Source: Eudromia elegans (lineage: Eukaryota; Chordata; Aves; Tinamiformes; Tinamidae). From it: 64,000 nt of DNA. The first letter of the stretch is position 1. The number at the start of each line of letters is the position of its first letter. Both the position numbers and the translations under genes were made by a program. The notes below the pieces were generated by a model. That model saw nothing but the letters and a program-made list of their open reading frames with translations. It ran no database searches and was not told where the DNA came from. The DNA is taken from the NCBI GenBank assembly GCA_003342815.1, contig PTEX01000200.1, positions 325,570 to 389,569 on the forward strand, in the 5' to 3' direction. Of the stretch, positions 42,088 through 56,148 are shown piece by piece.

Positions 42088-42184
42088 AACTATTGAATAT
42101 TTATCAATATGATATCTATCTATATATATCAATATATAATAGTTATGTATCAATATAACTATTGAATATTTATATTCAATAGTT
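42088..42184. repeat. A/T direct repeat with a perfect 13-bp palindrome
   Basis: aactattgaatatttat occurs at 42088-42104 and 42157-42173. The second copy is completed into AACTATTGAATAT-tt-ATATTCAATAGTT (42157-42184), a perfect inverted repeat. Confidence 0.95.
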
Positions 42185-44568
42185 CAACTTCCATGAACTA
42201 AACCATTGCTCAGCCAAGGAGCATTACGCAAGGGAAGTACTGCTGCTGCTCAGGTAAACAGTAAGGTGTCAACTAATTTGCTATTCAGGGGTCCCTTCAA
42301 CGACTTGGAATTCATCCTCAGTTCTTGAAACTAGAAATACCTCAAACAACATAGAGTCCCCAAATAAGAAAAAAAAAACTCTTTTCTTATTTAATTTACT
42401 TTTTAATATGATCAGTATTCAGAGAGAAATACACAGCAAGGAAAACATCACTCAGTCAATATTTTATCCTTATCCCTCAAGTGAACATTTATTCACAAAA
42501 CTCTGAAAGTTGCTGTGCCATTCACTATGCTTGCTGCAAAAATATATGCATATGCTCCTGATTGTTCAGAGGCACGTTTTTCAGTGCAACTTAGCAATTG
42601 CCAATGTTTGAGAGATTTATGCATAAATGTAATTTTAAATAAAAAATGTAATTTTAAACAAAAAGACAGCTAATATAATTCCCTGTTAGAAGGTCTGCAC
42701 AAACCCAAGCAGGTTCCCTCTGCACAAACCCAAGCCAGGGGATTTCCTCACTCTTTTTAATTTGAAATAATCATCCCTCTTGTCAGGACAACAGTACTGC
42801 CTTTCCTCTCTGTTCAGGCTTTTCTCTTGCTCATGTTGAAAAGGTAAAACTTCACTCCCCTTGCCACCCTCCCCCTTGGGGAGCTTTGTTTCCAAAAGAG
42901 GCAAAGGGTGGCAGCCAACAGGTCAAATAACCTAAACACTTATTTGAGCTCACTAGGAAAGCAATTTTACTGCCAAATGCTTGCAGCTCAAATATTTGCA
43001 GAGCAAATTTGTTTCTCTTTTCTGTAACTAGTGAAAAGGTTTGTTTGTGAATGTTTAAATACTCTAAACATTCTTTTCATATAGCTATTTGCAGAGTTTG
43101 ATATGGGTACACAATTTATGACACAGGTTAAGAAATACTGCAACTACAAAGGATGCTGCAGAAAATCCCCTGAATAGAAATGATGATTTCAAAACAAAGA
43201 CTTTCATTCTAGTTGTATGCATAGGACTGTCAAGTGAAGGCATCCTGGAAGTAANTGTAGGATTAACAGCTCTTAACGGGTATGTCTCTTAGTAAAAAAA
43301 AAAAAAAGACTGCTTTGTTAGAACTGTCTGGATGGTTTCAAAATGAATGAGTATCAGGGCAGTATTTCCTTAAAGGGCTCTACCAGAATTTCCTGTAAAA
43401 CCTACAAGTTTCTTTGAACCATTTTTACAGATTCCTAAACTCATGAAGCAGGATTTCCCAGTCATAACAGAACTAAGAAACACATACCAGTAATACCTCT
43501 CTATTGAGCACAAAGGCATAACCTTTACCTAATTCAGACAGGTCTTTTTTCATTTCTAAGCTTTCTCCCCTTATCTTTTCCCTGGCCTGACAACTTCTTT
43601 GCATCACTTTCACAGCACACTTTGAAGAGACTTGCAAAATTATTTATACATTCTAACTCATACTAAGAAGTTCAGTAAAGCACCACATCGAAAGCCTAGT
43701 ATCAGTTTTAAGAGCTGCTCTACTTGCTGTAAGCAGTGGCTGTGGAGTGGGTGAAAAGTAGAAGTTGAAAGTGAGTGGAAACAGAAAATTAATAAAAAAA
43801 TAAGTCAAGTTATGAGTTCTGGTAAGAAATAGCCTTGCTTTTGGATGGCACGAAGTTGCAAGCAAGATGCAGGATTACCAGAGTATCATTTTGCTATGGA
43901 GGAAAATCATGATAACAAGAAGAGTATGGCATGAGAGGTAGAAAAATGACGCAACAACAGTCCCTACATGGTCCTGAAGTTAAAAATATAACCTAAGGTA
44001 GATTCTCTCTTCTATTTGTAAGTTATGGTTCAGAATCCTCAAACTCAAATGTCTTATTTCTATTTCTTCTGCTCTTCTTTCTGTATTCTCTCCAGTGACA
44101 ACCTTTTCAATTCTTCTCAAGAACAACCCCTCTCCTTCCCTTTGGCACACGCACAAACATGCTCTTGAGACTCAATGATTTGTAAATATTATTTCGGTTT
44201 GTCAACCACTACTATCATGGAGTTTTTAATATTTTTAGTATCGTGTAGAACAATTTTTCATACAGCAGCTTTGAAATAAACCATATATGAGGCTGAGGTT
44301 TTAACCTGACTGAGGTTTTAACCCGCTCATAGACTGAATATAATTATAACAATTATCTTCTAAAAACAGAAGATTATTAATGACCAATTTAACAGCATGT
44401 TACTGAATGGATAATATCAGATTAAGAAAACATTATTGCACTCTGCTTTTTAGGTCTTTATAAAAAAAAATAAGAGAATTCATATTTCCTTGGAATTAAA
44501 TTGAGCTAATATTTTGTACCAGAAGATAAGATACCACCAGAAAGACCTAAGGTGTACCAAACACGTCA

Positions 44569-44832
<264 letters not shown>

Positions 44833-47800
44833 TCATCACACAACTGCAAGAACTTATCAGACACCTCCATCTAAATGCTAGGCTGAAATGTATGAATACT
44901 CTTACAACAAACGAAAGTCAGACAAAGGAAAAAAAACCCAGAAGTAAAACTTAAGACTTACAAACAACAATAATGCTTAATGTACTCAAACCTGTAAATA
45001 ACCAGGTAGCTAATGCAATATATTATTGTCACTAAAAAACTAACAAAAAAAATCTAAATGCAGGGATGGTACAACAAATATATTGAAATATAAAATATAA
45101 CGTAGTATTAACAGAAGATTAGTTTGTGTTTGTTTTAAAAAGTCAGATTGGTTAGCTTTATGAATAGCAAACAATAAAATACAGCAAAAAAAAAAGATTT
45201 TTCATGAGCAAATGCACTGGAAACATCTTGCCCTTGTGGATTTCACTGCCTGCTGTTGACGAGATCACAGCACAGGCTTTAACAAGCTGAGTATATGATA
45301 GGGTATTTCTCCCTGGCACAGCTCAGGTCAAGACAGCTTTTATATTTGTCTTCACTCATCACAGCGTCTGCAATCTTTGCCTCCTCCCTTTACTTATTTC
45401 CGCATATACCTAGATCATTAAACATATTTTCTACATTTCATTTGGAAGATAGAAAGTCAAGTGATTCATGAGGTTGTTCTTTCCCACATAAGAGATTTAC
45501 CACATGCTCTCTGAATCATTTTACTGATTTTCTTTGTCCTTTAGGCTAAATTACTTCATACATTCATTTTCCACACTTTACAGAAGTCGGCCTCAGCCAT
45601 GCATTACATCTACTGTCTATTCTGTTCATCTTTACTAAAAGAAGTTTGCAACTGAGATTTATTTCAAAACAGCCACATCCTATGCGTTGGTATGCACCAA
45701 AACCCTATACACTGTTCCAAACTTGAGAACAGACCTGCCAGGACACTTTTGAAGACTAAAAAGACCAAAGACTCCCAAATGCATTTTTTCTTTAGATATA
45801 TGCCATATATACTAGCAAAGATCTTTTTATTATTATTATTAATTGCTTTGGGTTTTTTTGTTTAATATAAGTAGTTGTGTATATTTTAAAAAGACATAAA
45901 GAAAAAAGAAAAACCAAACAGGTTAAATAACTACAAACTGGTCAGTGACCAAAGATGCGGAAAAAAATACTACCCAAAATTTACCATTGCAAAAGTTACA
46001 CTTATAAGATCTTATTGGGAAAACCAAGAAAGCACAAGCCCAGGAGACATAATGAAATATGTAAGTCCAGAGAACAAAATAAGGTCTTTATCTTGCTCTA
46101 CACCCAGAAGACATCTGTATTACTAACATTAACAGTAGTACTAACATTAAGAGCTAACATTTCCACTACCAAGAGAATGGAAACCAATGGCACCAAGAGC
46201 TATGAGAAAAATATTTTTATACAGTAATCCTGGAAGTTGTGTGCAGGACAATTTTCCAAACATTAAAGCTAGGAGAGGAAAAGGTCAAGATGCAGCCTTG
46301 TATGTCTACTCTGTTTTTCAGTATTTCTTTGAATCACAGGCAATATAAACTGAGGACATCTCTTTTCAATTGCACAAACAGATCAGATGTAGCACCATCC
46401 TTTTCTCCTGGTGTCTGTGTTCCTGCTCTGANCTAGTTCTGGCATGGGTCTGATCTCATGGTGAGGTCATTCACCAAGAAAAATAAAATATACTCCCAAA
46501 AAAACCCTATAATTATTACTGGGGCAGGGCAGGCACAACATGAGGTGAAGAAACAAGTGCATGGGAGAAGAAGGAACAATGGGACTGCGAAAGCAGTGAT
46601 CTAACTCAGGAACAGTTTAGACCCTTTGGCACTTTGTTTTGGACACAGTTTTGACCCTTAGACACTTTGATCATATTTCCTTAGACCTTGAAAAATAAGG
46701 AATAGGAAGCTGTGAACATGACATTTTAAGAGATTTCTGTGAAGGAGCATTTGACAAACTGCCTCATATATCAATGATCCTAAGAGCAGAGTAGAACAGG
46801 TCACTGCTGGCTTTCATCAGTTGCATCTGTTGTGGAAGCCCGAATTGACTTCAAACCCTTTCCAAAAATCAGAATTGTTCCCCACATCAATTTCTTTATG
46901 TTGCTTTTCATACTTGCCTTATTATAAGCCTGGAGTTTTGCTACTCTCAGACCTACTATAGAACTTTCGTTTCCCTCCAAACTTCTATTAGCAGTGAGAT
47001 TCTGATGCTACCATTATGAAGTTTTTCGCACTCCTGATCGTTTTCTCATCCTGGGTACCTCATGCTCCCGTTTTCCTGCATAATTCAGCAGTATCTTCAG
47101 TAATTCTTACAGCTATCCAACAGACTTCAGCATTCAGAAAGACTTCAGTAATATTCAGAAATCGCCAAAAATACAGATTAACTTTACCGAAGATTCAGTT
47201 CATACCATATCTGATAGCATTCAGAGTGCGTGAATGGATTTTACTGCAGGAGAAAGAAGCCAGAACAATTCTGTTTTCTTTTTCAGTGATGTGTGACATA
47301 TCTCACAAGGAGCTCAACTGTATCTCCAAAACAAGCAAGCTGAGCAACATAGCACTTAAGCAGCATGTTACAGGGGGGAAAAAAAAAAGCTATAAATTAC
47401 AAAAGCAAGACTTAATGCTAGCAGGAAGGCAAAACATCTCATTCATTATTTAAAATATGCCACAAGTTTCCTTAATGATATGTATTTGAGGGCTATTGAT
47501 GGTCATTTCTAGTATTTTACAGGGAAGGACACAGGGGCCCACCTGAAGCTAGTAAAATTCAGTGGGATCCTGCCTGCCAGCAGGAACCAGCTCAAATACA
47601 TGAAATTATGGGTTTGCACATTGCATTGGCAGCCAAAAGAAATCTAGGTGCACCACACAGCCTGACTGAAAAAGGTTTTGATTTCTTTTCCAGGAAAGTA
47701 TAATTTGGTGACGGACTGACACAACCGTTCTGTAAAAGGACACGAGGCACCAATAAAACCATCTGCTTCAGCTTCAAGATGAAGAGCTTGCCTCCATCCA

Positions 47801-50800
47801 GCATGGATGCAGACAAGGCGGACACAGTCTCAACGCCATGTTTGCAATCCCTTTTAGCTGAAATATCACTTTCTGCCATCAAAGCAGTGAGCAGAGTCAT
47901 CTGCAGCAGAGGCACAAGACTGACAGCTAGCACTGGTACTGGCATAAAACTGAGCTCGGAACTCATCTGTCAACACCTTTTTGATATGTCTCTTCCCATG
48001 TCTCTTTTCAGTAGCTAGCAGAGGCAGTTCAAATTTGGCCAAATTTGGTCCTTGGATGGACACATCCAGCTTTAAAAGACTAAAATTATCCTAAGAACTT
48101 CTCAGATGACACAGATTCTTCTAAAGCTAAATGAAAAACGTGAAATAAAAATAAATCCTTCTTCCTTTAAAACTAGGAGTATTCTATTGTCATATCCTTA
48201 CTGCTGTCAGATAACTGCTATACACTCTTGCCAGAAGGCTACAAAATCTTCTTGCAGTAGTATCTTCCTTTTCTTTTGAAAGTTCATCTGTAACTTAAAT
48301 GACTTTACACAAGACAACTGAATCAGGACACCAAGAAATACTAGTACAATATTTCAAAATATAGATGTGCTGGTTTTGCAAAACTTCTTCAGTTCAATTA
48401 CTCCTACTCCACTGAACCTTCCAGGTCTCCTTTTCAGAACTACTGCTGAAATGAATCCTAAGCTTAAGTCTTCTTCAGTCCTAAAGAATCTCAGATTTTA
48501 CCTAGGAAGTCAAAATTATTTTTGAAATAATTTTGTCCAAATCTACTCACAATGGGAGGACAAGACAACTGTTGAGATCACTCACTTTGACAGATACCCT
48601 TGTTGGCTTGGCCTCCTTTCAAAAACCCAAAATTCAGAATTCACCTATTGAGGCTGGAAGAAGACTAGAAATCACAGGTCGAGTATCCAATAATTATTTC
48701 TGCGACATTCCTACTAGAGGACACAATAAATATACAGCAGTCTATGATAGCAATGACTCAGAAGTGGCTCTAAGTTAATTCTTTCAAAAATAATGAAGGA
48801 AGTGGAAATACAGCACGCAAACAGAAACAGTAACCTAGCAATAATATGTCGAATATTATGGAATGGTGGCCTCCAGCAATGACCGAGAGCGATGGTCCAA
48901 TGATTACACCCTGGTTACCACAGCAGCAGCTACGATGACTGCCAGATAAATTTCTGGTCAAAATTCCTCTCTTCTTTTATGTCCTCTGCAAGCATGAAAA
49001 CAGATACATTTACTAGTGCTTACTTAGGACAACAATTCATTGAGTAGTACAAAAGTAGACTTATAGACAGGAGAAGAACAGTCTTTGTAAAAAGTGCCTG
49101 GAGTATTTTCATTTTTTAGGGTATTTACTGACACTGTGCTGATTCCTGAATGTTTGTTTGCTTGGTCTCTTTGATTGGCCTTTCATTGTCTAACCATGTA
49201 GATAGATTGGTAAATCCCTGCCTGGCTCTTCTCAAATTTTGTCACTATGACTTTGAGATGGAAGAGATTAAAAAATAGAGATTTAGAAGCCACTCAAAAA
49301 GCATTTCAGTCTTCATTCTCAGAAAGACTGTGGCAAGTCTCTGTTGTAACCAGAGCCAAACTCACTCAAGAAAAGGATTAATAGGGGGATTTAGGGTCCC
49401 TTGAAGTTTTACTCCACAGGATAGATCTGTTGGCTCAAAAGACACTTTCCACTTGCCAGCAACTAACAGGCTTAATTCTGACCCAAGCTGCAAACTGACT
49501 AAGCTACTGCATTAACAGGTCTGGGTAGCGCAACACAACAAAGAACATGCTGTTTACCACACACTGTTCATACAGAATAACCCAAAATATAAATTTAAAT
49601 AGTAGCTTAAATATATATTTTACATACATAAAATGAAAATATAAAGTAATTTTTAGGCTATTACCACCTAATTTAAAAATAAAATAACTTATTTAGTTGC
49701 TCAAAATAATGCAGAATATTAGATTTACCAAATATGTAAAAAGTCATACTGGATTTTGTTACACAGAAGGATATTCCTAAGAGAATATAAGTGGAAGTAA
49801 TTTCAAGTTAGCCTTAGATCTATCACCAAAAATACTGTATGTTCAACTCTATAAAATGTTGTCTTCATTATGTGCACCATATTGCTGTTGATTCAGTTTT
49901 ATCAGTTTCAGAACTATTCTAAAATTTCTGGTTTTAGAAACAGAGACGTAAAATGACCAAAAATGAAAGGATGAAATTCTGAAGCATACTACTACTAAAA
50001 ATAGACTGACACAATTCACTTCAATTTCTTCTTGATTATTAACATTTAACTGACAAAAAAGCCAGGCATAGGATGGCATCATAACCTGACCAAGGCTAGA
50101 TGAAAGAATTGGCCTCTAACAACCCAACAGGTCAACCAGCAAGCAGCCTCTAGGCCTACATCCCACATGTGCTGCCTGATCAACCCCAACAGTTTGGGCA
50201 TCAAGTTGATTAAGGAGTGGGCACATGTAAGAAAGGGGAGTTGGGGCAGGCATGCAGGAGAGGGCCTCTGATGCCTGGGTCTGTGACGGGCAGGCTTGCT
50301 ACAGCAAGCATTCCTGGGAGGGGGAGCAGGTAGCCTGCTCTTTCAGGGCAGTTGTGGATAAAAGACTCTCACTAGGTGTCTGCAGGAATATATTATCTTT
50401 TGCAGTGTGATTCAAGCACTCAGAATTGCATGAAGTGTTCTGGTCTTTCAGTCCAACAGGCAGGTCAAGGTATTTCTCTCAACTCCTCTCTCAACTCGAG
50501 TGCACAATTCTTTCCATGTTCCTGTACATGAAGAGGCACTTCACAGCCAGGGCTTAGGGCTTTAGATTCCACTACACCCAAAGAAAAGGTAGGTAGGAAT
50601 AAATCTGCAGGCATATAAGTTTTATAGGATCTTCAGTCCCCAGCTAAGCATCTTAGTTCACCTATGATCTCTGCTGCACCATGGTCTCTGCTTCCTGCCC
50701 CTCTTCTACTCAGCTACTCAAGTACAGAGCTACCATGTGCCATTTGCCGCAAAGTTCTGACCACAGCAAAACTTCCCTGCTTAAAACCAACATTACCTTT

Positions 50801-53800
50801 ACAAATCAGACATAAAAAAAGCTCTAATCTCCGTAAGAAAAGTAAACAAATCATAAGGAAAAGAGTTTCAACCTTCTAAACACAGTTATTCTCTTAATGA
50901 AGATTATACGTGACACATATAAGACTTGTATACAAAAGGCTAGGCACTTAAGATCACCAAAGCCTGCACTCTTCAACAGATGTACCTCCTACACATTCTC
51001 ACCCCAGCAGCACGCTCAGAAGTAAACGTTGTAAACCTTTCAGATTTTTATATATTTCAGATTTTTAAAATATTTTTCTTTGTAAGGTTTTTGTTTCAAA
51101 TTTAAATACCATTTGTGGAGACCCAAACATAGTGTTATTTCATCAGACCTCAAAAGTGTTCTTGCTCTAAACGTTTCTAACTGGATTGACTGGAGGGAGC
51201 TCAGGAGGAAAGCACTCTGGAAAGGGCACCTGCACCTCAAATCCAGCTGGTAACTGCTGGAGATTCCTGCTGGTATACAGAGCCCATCTCCTTTTTAGCA
51301 AATTAATCCACTTCAGCTCGATGATAAATTTACCCAATATTGAGAAATAAACTGAGAACCAAAAAGAGCATGTTTTTTTTTTCTATCAGTATATTTATAA
51401 TTAAGATATTGAAGCAAATTATAAATATGCAATCAATTCAGTATCTACAGAGACTACCACTTCTGTTTAAACAAGCTATATGGCTTAAAGAAATAAAAAT
51501 TAGAAAGTGAAGGGCTTCATATCATTACGTATAAAAAGTTAAAATGTTGGAAGTCACGATTCACTGTTTTCACTATCAACATTCAGGCAAGTGTAATCAG
51601 TCTGTGGCTGACATGTGCTCATAAGTGATCAGAGATAGAGAGTACTCTCCTAGCTGCAGCTAACTACACCAATCAGATTTTTTTTTCCTTCTGAAAAAAT
51701 ACTGAAAAATAGAAATGTAGAATTCAATCAGCTTGAATCAGGCTACTCAAAATTACTGATTTATTACCTTTCATTATCAACTAAGTCATAAAAAAAAACA
51801 GGACTAGAAACTTCCTCAGTCTGGTGCCAGTTCTCAGCTATCATCAACAAAATGCAAGTGATTACTTAAAAAGCTTATTACAAATTTAGTCTTAAAGCAC
51901 CTGGCTCTTTTGCCCCTGTAATTCCTACTAGGAGAATATTCCAGAATGACTTTCCAATGCTTTCAGACCTTTTCCTAGCTTTCCCCTGAAACATTTATGC
52001 TGCCAGGCCAAACCAATTATTCATGTGTCACCATTAAATTGGATTTTCTTCTCTCCTACCTGCTGTCCCCTTCCCCACTCCCTTGCATTCATTCACCCTG
52101 CCTGGATTTTTTATTGCCATCGTTGAACTTCTACTCCAGCAGCCCTCTCCGGGCTGACTCAGGGTTGAGGGCCCCTTTCCTGGAGCCCGAGGCCCATGTG
52201 CGGTATGGCTGGCGACGTCTCAGCAGGTCCCCACGCTGCTGGCTCCATGTTTCCATGCGACTGGCACGACGGCTGGCACGCTGCTTGTCAGCCACACCGC
52301 ACATCGTAGTTGAGCTCCTGCCATCGCCCACTCCACCCTCCAGCACTTTCAAGCAGCAGCTGCCACCACAGGAGGGATCTCCCGCCCAAGCCAAACCTGC
52401 AGCACATAAAACACCCTTTTTATACTTTTAAATCTCACTCTCTTTCAGTGGGTCCTGCAACTCTTGCTACGCTATCTTCCTGTGTGCTAATTAAACCTCC
52501 CAGAACTCATCGCTACTTTCATCAGCCTAATCTTAAAATTTGCCTAGGTAGATAACATCTACTTCCTGTCTAGAAAATCACTTCTCTTAGCAAGACTACG
52601 AGGGTGGCATGTCGCAAGCTGCAGAACCCTGTAACATCTCTCACTGCCTTCCACCTCCCGCAGAATATCCTCCTGCAACCGCCCATATAGCTCGTTAGAC
52701 CAGAGATCTCTGCATTGTAGGGCTGGACAGCCTTAAGCACAAGCACCCTATCAACTTGTCCCAGGTACCCACAACCAAATGGCATCACCTCCTATTCAAA
52801 AGGTTGGTTTAGAAAGTTGCTAGGAGACAGGAATTTCTGGGTAGACTCCTCCTGAATTTTGCAATAGAGATTACTTAATCTAACTCATTAAAAACTGCAA
52901 CCTGACTACCACAGCTGTAGTGATTTCTAATTGCAAAGCACCACCTCCCCTAGGCATTCATTTTCTTTATACCTTCCCAGTTGAAAAACACTGTTCCCAC
53001 TGAGCAAACTGATCAGCTGTAACTCTGCATTAGTAAGGGTGCAGGGTAGAATAAATATTTGTCCCACCTCCTTTGAGACTTTCTTCTACCACCCCTTGGA
53101 GTCAACTTTGAAAGCAAAAATTCCAGCAAGCCTTAACGTCTCTTTCTCATTGGCAAGTGGCTACAACTACTTCTTCCTTGTTTTCTACTTGTCTGCTTCA
53201 GTGGTTAGTCTTAAAACTTGCCAAGTCTTGCTGGACTTTAACAGTTCTTAGTTTAAGATACAATTTTTGCTTGACACATGGTTTCCTTTTCTCAGTTCTT
53301 CCTCCTGTTTCTTGCAAGCTCTCCAGTTATTCCTAGTAGATTTTTTGAGATGAATGTTCATAGAGTCAGACCAGATCCTTGAGGTTTTTCCTCATGCTTA
53401 AAAGATTCTACCATTCTAAAACATTTTTAATTAAATCACATTCTATATTCAAATCAAAGCAATTCTATTTAACCAAATTTATCAAACTATTTTATTCTGA
53501 AATCAGAAATTTTATTCCAGAACATAGCATTTAAGACTTACTCACTATATACGATTATTTGTTTAGTGGCACATGTATGTAAAATCATATTGTTTAAAAG
53601 AAGACCTATCTGCAGAAAACAACTCTCAAGATTTATGGGAAACACAGTGGCAGCACATTAACTTCTTTTATTTTTCCCCACATTCTGAGTTTTCAGCTTC
53701 AGTAAATCCAGGCTTCAATAGAGCCAAACTAGGTTTCTACTATAAATCTTCTTGCCGTAACCAAATCTCTCTATATTCTCCATACAAAAAGTAACACACC

Positions 53801-56148
53801 ATTAGACAAAGTCCTCCAAACACTCACCTTAGTAAAACAGTTTCTTCTTTGGAAGTAATACAGGTAAATATATATCACAATTTTACAAAGCTAGCATTTC
53901 ATTATTACTGCATACTGTGACGCAAAACTTGACTTGAAAAGTCTGAGTCTTTCTGTTTATACAATAACACCCAAACATTATTTATTTCTTCAAGCTCAAC
54001 AGTCCCCTGAATTGGATATTTATCTCCTTTACATCAGAAGGCCGCTGACTTTGTACAGTTGTATGGATGTTTCTCAAATACACATGATTTTTGAGCATAA
54101 ACAAGTTGACTGCATGTTTGCCCATGAAAAACTTTTGTCTTCTGGATTAGAAGGCTTTCTTTTTCCCCTTGAGAAGAACATCAAGGATTTCAAACACCTT
54201 TTGTGGTCTCCTGGTTCGGAAAGGCCACTTATCTTGCAAAAATAATTATCCAAGACAGGTTCAATGAAGGTAAAAAACTACTGAATACAAAGTATTAGAG
54301 AAAGGATGTGCAAAAGTGATCAACTATCAACTGCCACAATTAACCAGGGACAACTATCATTTAACTATGAAAATTTTGAAGCCTTGAACTGAAATTCACT
54401 TCTGTAAGACAGCTCCTACTTCAAACGGGCAACCTCCCAACTACTGTGTAAACCTAAATCTTATTCTGCATTCTTCAGTAGTTGCTGGTATTTTTAGTCA
54501 CACTGTTCAAAGTCTGTTCTGGGATACTCAGCATATTTAAGCATAAGGCTTAATTTTTACTGAATAAATCCACTCTCCATTACTTAAAGTTAAGCTATTC
54601 TATATAACACAAAGATTTTGAATAATATATGGCATATTGGATATAGAAGTGTAACACCTATCTGCATGAAGCCAACAACACAGAGCCCCTCGGGTGTCTG
54701 CAATGTACTTCCCAGCAGTGCAGACCCAGAAGGACCGAGTGCTGACATGCAGCACTGAATCCTGCCGACTCCACGTGCGAGAGCTGCATTCACCACACTC
54801 TGGCAGAGCGCAGGCTGCACCACGTGGACACCTGTGATGATCATCAGCACCTTCTGGTCCTGCTGGCCTAATGGGCTCTGCTACAGCACGCGGAATGAGG
54901 TTCTGTCACACGTAAAATACCTGCAGGGGTCCACAAATACTGTAGAGCCACTTATTGGCACCGCTCTGCCAAATGTGTCAGCGGTCTGAGTTCTGGAAAT
55001 ACGTTGCAGCACATTTAAGATTTACACAGCAGTAGCTCTGATCCGGCATGGATTATTAAATCAAGTTCTGTACTGCATGAAACCAATTCTATTCTTACTC
55101 CTGGATGCCACATGCTCGGGAACATTTATACTTGCACTCACACAGCCCACTTCCAGGTAGCCAGTGTTTGACTGTATGCCACACTTTGGGGAAGCAGGGA
55201 TTAGACTTACAGGCTAATTTCTACACTAAGAGCATTAACTAATAACCAAGTAGAGAAGAAAAAAAAAATGGTTTCCAATAAGAATAAGCCTTATTTTCAA
55301 ATGCCATTTTGATTTCCAAATGCAGTTACATGTTAACAGAAATCATTCAAGTTTTGAGTTTGGTGGTACTGCAGCTTAAATATCTACACTAAAACTTTTT
55401 TTTAAAGGCTTCATGATTTAAAAAAAAAAAATGTACCTATACTGGTAACCCAACTATCCAAAGTACTTATACCAGAACTCCAGTAGAGGCAGTGCACACC
55501 AAAACACCAGACAGCAAAAAGCAGATTATGAAAGACCCTTTTTTGCCATTTAAGCACTCTGCTGCCCTATGCAACCGTCTACATTGCATATGCCTAGAGT
55601 CATCTCTATGTTCAGCTGAATAAGCAAACTGTACTCCAGGCATTCCTAACCCTAAATAACAAAGAAAGCCCATATTGGACTTTGCCAAGTGGAATATCAC
55701 CAGCTTCCATAACCACAATAAATACTGGTGCTTTCTGTTCGCTTGTACAAGAAATGTATGTCCGAACACCACTTAATAAACCAAAAGAAATCTGCGTCGT
55801 ATTATTGTGAAAAGGCCTTAGTACACTGATCACAGACTGAGAGAAATGTTGTCAGCTGTTCACAACCTGAAGTCTAATGCTGACAGAAAACATTTCCAGA
55901 ACTTAATATCCAAATTATCACTTACACAGCTACAAAAATACATTTCAAGTCAATAGCATGAATGCCAGTGATCTTGCAGTGATCAGTTAGACACAAGTGT
56001 TGATTCCTGAAATCCAGAAACATGTCTGTGACTATAACCTACCTGATTAACATCTTGGTGGTCCAACTATGAGGAAAGGAGGGTGCAACTAACACTATTC
56101 CAACAGGAACTCACATATTTCAAGACACAAGTCACTTGAAGACATTCT

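Noticed and set aside
47016-47453. 145-codon plus-strand frame with a hydrophobic start in intron 1
   Set aside because: No family motif, internal degenerate attcag-type repetition and AT-driven composition. Its length is not remarkable for 64 kb searched in six frames.
50080-50430. Possible solo LTR (GC-richer block with a TATA-like ggataaaaga)
   Set aside because: I found no TG...CA termini with a target-site duplication and no primer-binding or polypurine site.
51997-52431. 144-codon plus-strand frame
   Set aside because: It is created by the GC-rich patch and has no recognisable domain or splice context.
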